A program made the position numbers and the translations under genes. The notes beneath the pieces were generated by a model. It made no database searches. It was not told the origin of the DNA and saw only the letters and a program-made list of their open reading frames with translations. This document shows positions 62,615 through 64,000 of a stretch of DNA of 64,000 bases, one piece after another; position 1 is the stretch's first letter, and each line of letters begins with the position of its first letter. This DNA comes from Fidelibacterota bacterium (GTDB lineage Bacteria; Pseudomonadota; Alphaproteobacteria; Rhodospirillales; Rhodospirillaceae): positions 62,001 to 126,000 of the forward strand of contig CANJBL010000006.1 of assembly GCA_947472795.1 (NCBI GenBank). The letters are read 5' to 3'.

Positions 62615-64000
62615 CTAAGCCCTCTTCTTCGCCTTCGCCGTTGTCTTGAGGCGTTCCTTCAGGAACTGCCCGGTATAACTCGCCTTCACCTGCGCGATGT
62701 CTTCCGGTGTGCCGGTGGCCACGATCTCGCCGCCGCCATGTCCGCCTTCGGGACCTAAGTCGATGACCCAGTCGGCGGTCTTGATGACTTCCAAGTTGTG
62801 CTCGATGACCACCATCGTATTGCCCTGGTTCACCAGGGTGTGCAGCACTTCCAGCAATTTGCGCACGTCCTCGAAGTGCAGGCCCGTCGTGGGCTCGTCG
62901 AGGATATAGAGCGTGCGGCCCGTGGCGCGCTTGCTGAGTTCCTTGGCGAGCTTCACGCGCTGCGCTTCGCCGCCCGAGAGTGTGGTGGCCTGCTGGCCCA
63001 GGTGCACGTAGCCAAGGCCGACCTGTTTCAGCAACTCCATCTTCTCGCGGATGTTGGGCACGGCCTTGAAGAACTCGACGCCTTCTTCCACGGTCATGTC
63101 GAGCACGTCGGCAATGCTCTTACCCTTGAAGTGCACTTCCAGTGTTTCGCGGTTATAGCGCTTGCCTTTGCAGACATCGCACGTGACGTAGACATCTGGC
63201 AGAAAGTGCATCTCAATTTTAATGAGGCCATCGCCCTGGCAGGCTTCGCAGCGCCCGCCCTTGACGTTGAAGCTGAAGCGCCCCGGAGCATAGCCGCGCG
63301 CCTTGGCTTCGGGAAGTTCAGCGAACCAATCGCGGATGGGCGTGAAAGCGCCGGTATAAGTGACAGGATTTGAGCGCGGCGTGCGGCCGATGGGCGACTG
63401 GTCGATGTCGATGACCTTGTCGAGCTGGTTCATGCCCTCGATCTTGTCGTGCGGCCCGGGGATGTCGCGGGCACCATAGAGGTGCTTGGCGAGGCCCTTA
63501 TAAAGAGTCTCCAGCACCAGCGAAGACTTACCGCCGCCGGACACGCCCGTCACGCACGTCATGGTACCCAGCGGGAAATCGACGCTGACGTTCTTCAGGT
63601 TATTAGCGCGCGCACCCTTCACGGACAGCACTTTGCCATTGCCTTTGCGCCGCTCGCTCGGCACGGGCACTTCGCGCGTGCCGTTGAGGTAATCGGCGGT
63701 GAGGCTGCCTTTGGCTTTGAGAATGTCGTCCAGCGTGCCGGAGGCGACAACCGTGCCGCCGTGTACGCCGGCGCCGGGGCCCATGTCGATGACATGGTCG
63801 GCGGTGCGGATCGCGTCCTCGTCGTGTTCGACCACAAGCACCGTGTTGCCGATGTCGCGAAGATGTCTGAGTGTTTCCAAGAGACGATTGTTGTCGCGCT
63901 GGTGAAGACCAATGCTGGGTTCGTCCAACACGTAGAGCACGCCGGTCAGGCCCGAGCCAATCTGCGAGGCCAGGCGAATGCGTTGGCTTTCGCCGCCGGA
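62615..64000 (-). CDS. uvrA: Excinuclease ABC subunit A, C-terminal part
   Basis: The last 461 residues of UvrA, the damage-sensing ATPase of nucleotide-excision repair; the gene starts beyond the window's right edge. Seen here: the first domain's ABC signature at the very edge ([18 protein letters not shown]), [17 protein letters not shown], the second Walker A ([16 protein letters not shown]), the zinc module CEACQGDG...[10 protein letters not shown], the second signature [15 protein letters not shown] and [17 protein letters not shown]. It ends with a Lys/Ala-rich tail as usual. Confidence 0.97.
   Translation of the reverse strand, partial: SGGESQRIRLASQIGSGLTGVLYVLDEPSIGLHQRDNNRLLETLRHLRDIGNTVLVVEHDEDAIRTADHVIDMGPGAGVHGGTVVASGTLDDILKAKGSLTADYLNGTREVPVPSERRKGNGKVLSVKGARANNLKNVSVDFPLGTMTCVTGVSGGGKSSLVLETLYKGLAKHLYGARDIPGPHDKIEGMNQLDKVIDIDQSPIGRTPRSNPVTYTGAFTPIRDWFAELPEAKARGYAPGRFSFNVKGGRCEACQGDGLIKIEMHFLPDVYVTCDVCKGKRYNRETLEVHFKGKSIADVLDMTVEEGVEFFKAVPNIREKMELLKQVGLGYVHLGQQATTLSGGEAQRVKLAKELSKRATGRTLYILDEPTTGLHFEDVRKLLEVLHTLVNQGNTMVVIEHNLEVIKTADWVIDLGPEGGHGGGEIVATGTPEDIAQVKASYTGQFLKERLKTTAKAKKRA

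Overview
This window is a piece of an alphaproteobacterial chromosome with moderately high GC. The evidence is a set of lineage-typical genes: the cell-cycle regulator GcrA, a PopZ-type DUF2497 protein, DUF1491, DUF4170 and DUF1236 proteins, the pcm-tolC-popZ-valS run, and a long housekeeping block argS-SPOR-nagZ-M50-scpA-scpB-tatABC-serS-surE-pcm-nlpD. The family or genus cannot be fixed from the sequence alone. There is no phage, CRISPR array, rRNA operon or recognisable insertion sequence.

Layout. 1-7.3 kb: the end of an ABC-F ATPase gene, a hypothetical gene, DUF1491, gcrA, a coupled dehydrogenase/MFS pair, an MBL-fold hydrolase, a secreted tannase/feruloyl esterase-family enzyme and a cupin. 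7.37-7.53 kb: tRNA-Asn and tRNA-Cys, read leftward from a strong promoter that lies back to back with the promoter of a Pcm-like gene. 7.76-15.6 kb: pcm-like, MFS, tolC, popZ, valS and an isoprenylcysteine methyltransferase-like gene. 15.6-22 kb is the accessory part: a frameshifted GIY-YIG gene, ilvD, and about 3.5 kb of less typical DNA flanked by two copies of the ilvD 3' end. That segment carries a secreted trypsin-like protease and a Cys/His protein. 22-31 kb: exodeoxyribonuclease III, an M20 peptidase overlapping a secreted HExxH protein, an A-type Fe-S carrier, an FMN reductase, thioredoxin 2, an FGE-fold protein, a dGTPase, a PhyH-family gene with an amber stop, a nitrobindin-like gene and mscL. 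31-44.5 kb: TPR protein and the housekeeping block, covering tRNA charging, cell division and peptidoglycan recycling, chromosome condensation, Tat export, and nucleotide and protein repair. 44.6-52.5 kb: DUF1236, DUF815 ATPase, yajC-secD-secF, Mth938-like, PuuD-like membrane protein, squalene/phytoene synthase-like, trmFO. 52.6-64 kb: a DUF4170-DUF4170-SRPBCC fusion, signalling proteins, and a glutathione/formaldehyde neighbourhood (two GFA proteins, GST, MAPEG, class III alcohol dehydrogenase, S-formylglutathione hydrolase), ending in uvrA.

The most unusual feature is the ilvD junction. The last 40 codons of ilvD (17630-17749) recur at 21154-21273 with 12 differences, all synonymous third-position changes. 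This looks like an element that integrated into the 3' end of ilvD and restored the reading frame with its own version of the gene end, leaving the original end on the far side. No integrase is visible inside. Other points of interest are six copies of a dispersed intergenic palindromic repeat, a 4 x 15 bp tandem array that repeats a stop codon after an M50 protease gene, a terminator-like hairpin between tatA and tatB, and several enzyme-like proteins whose catalytic residues are missing.
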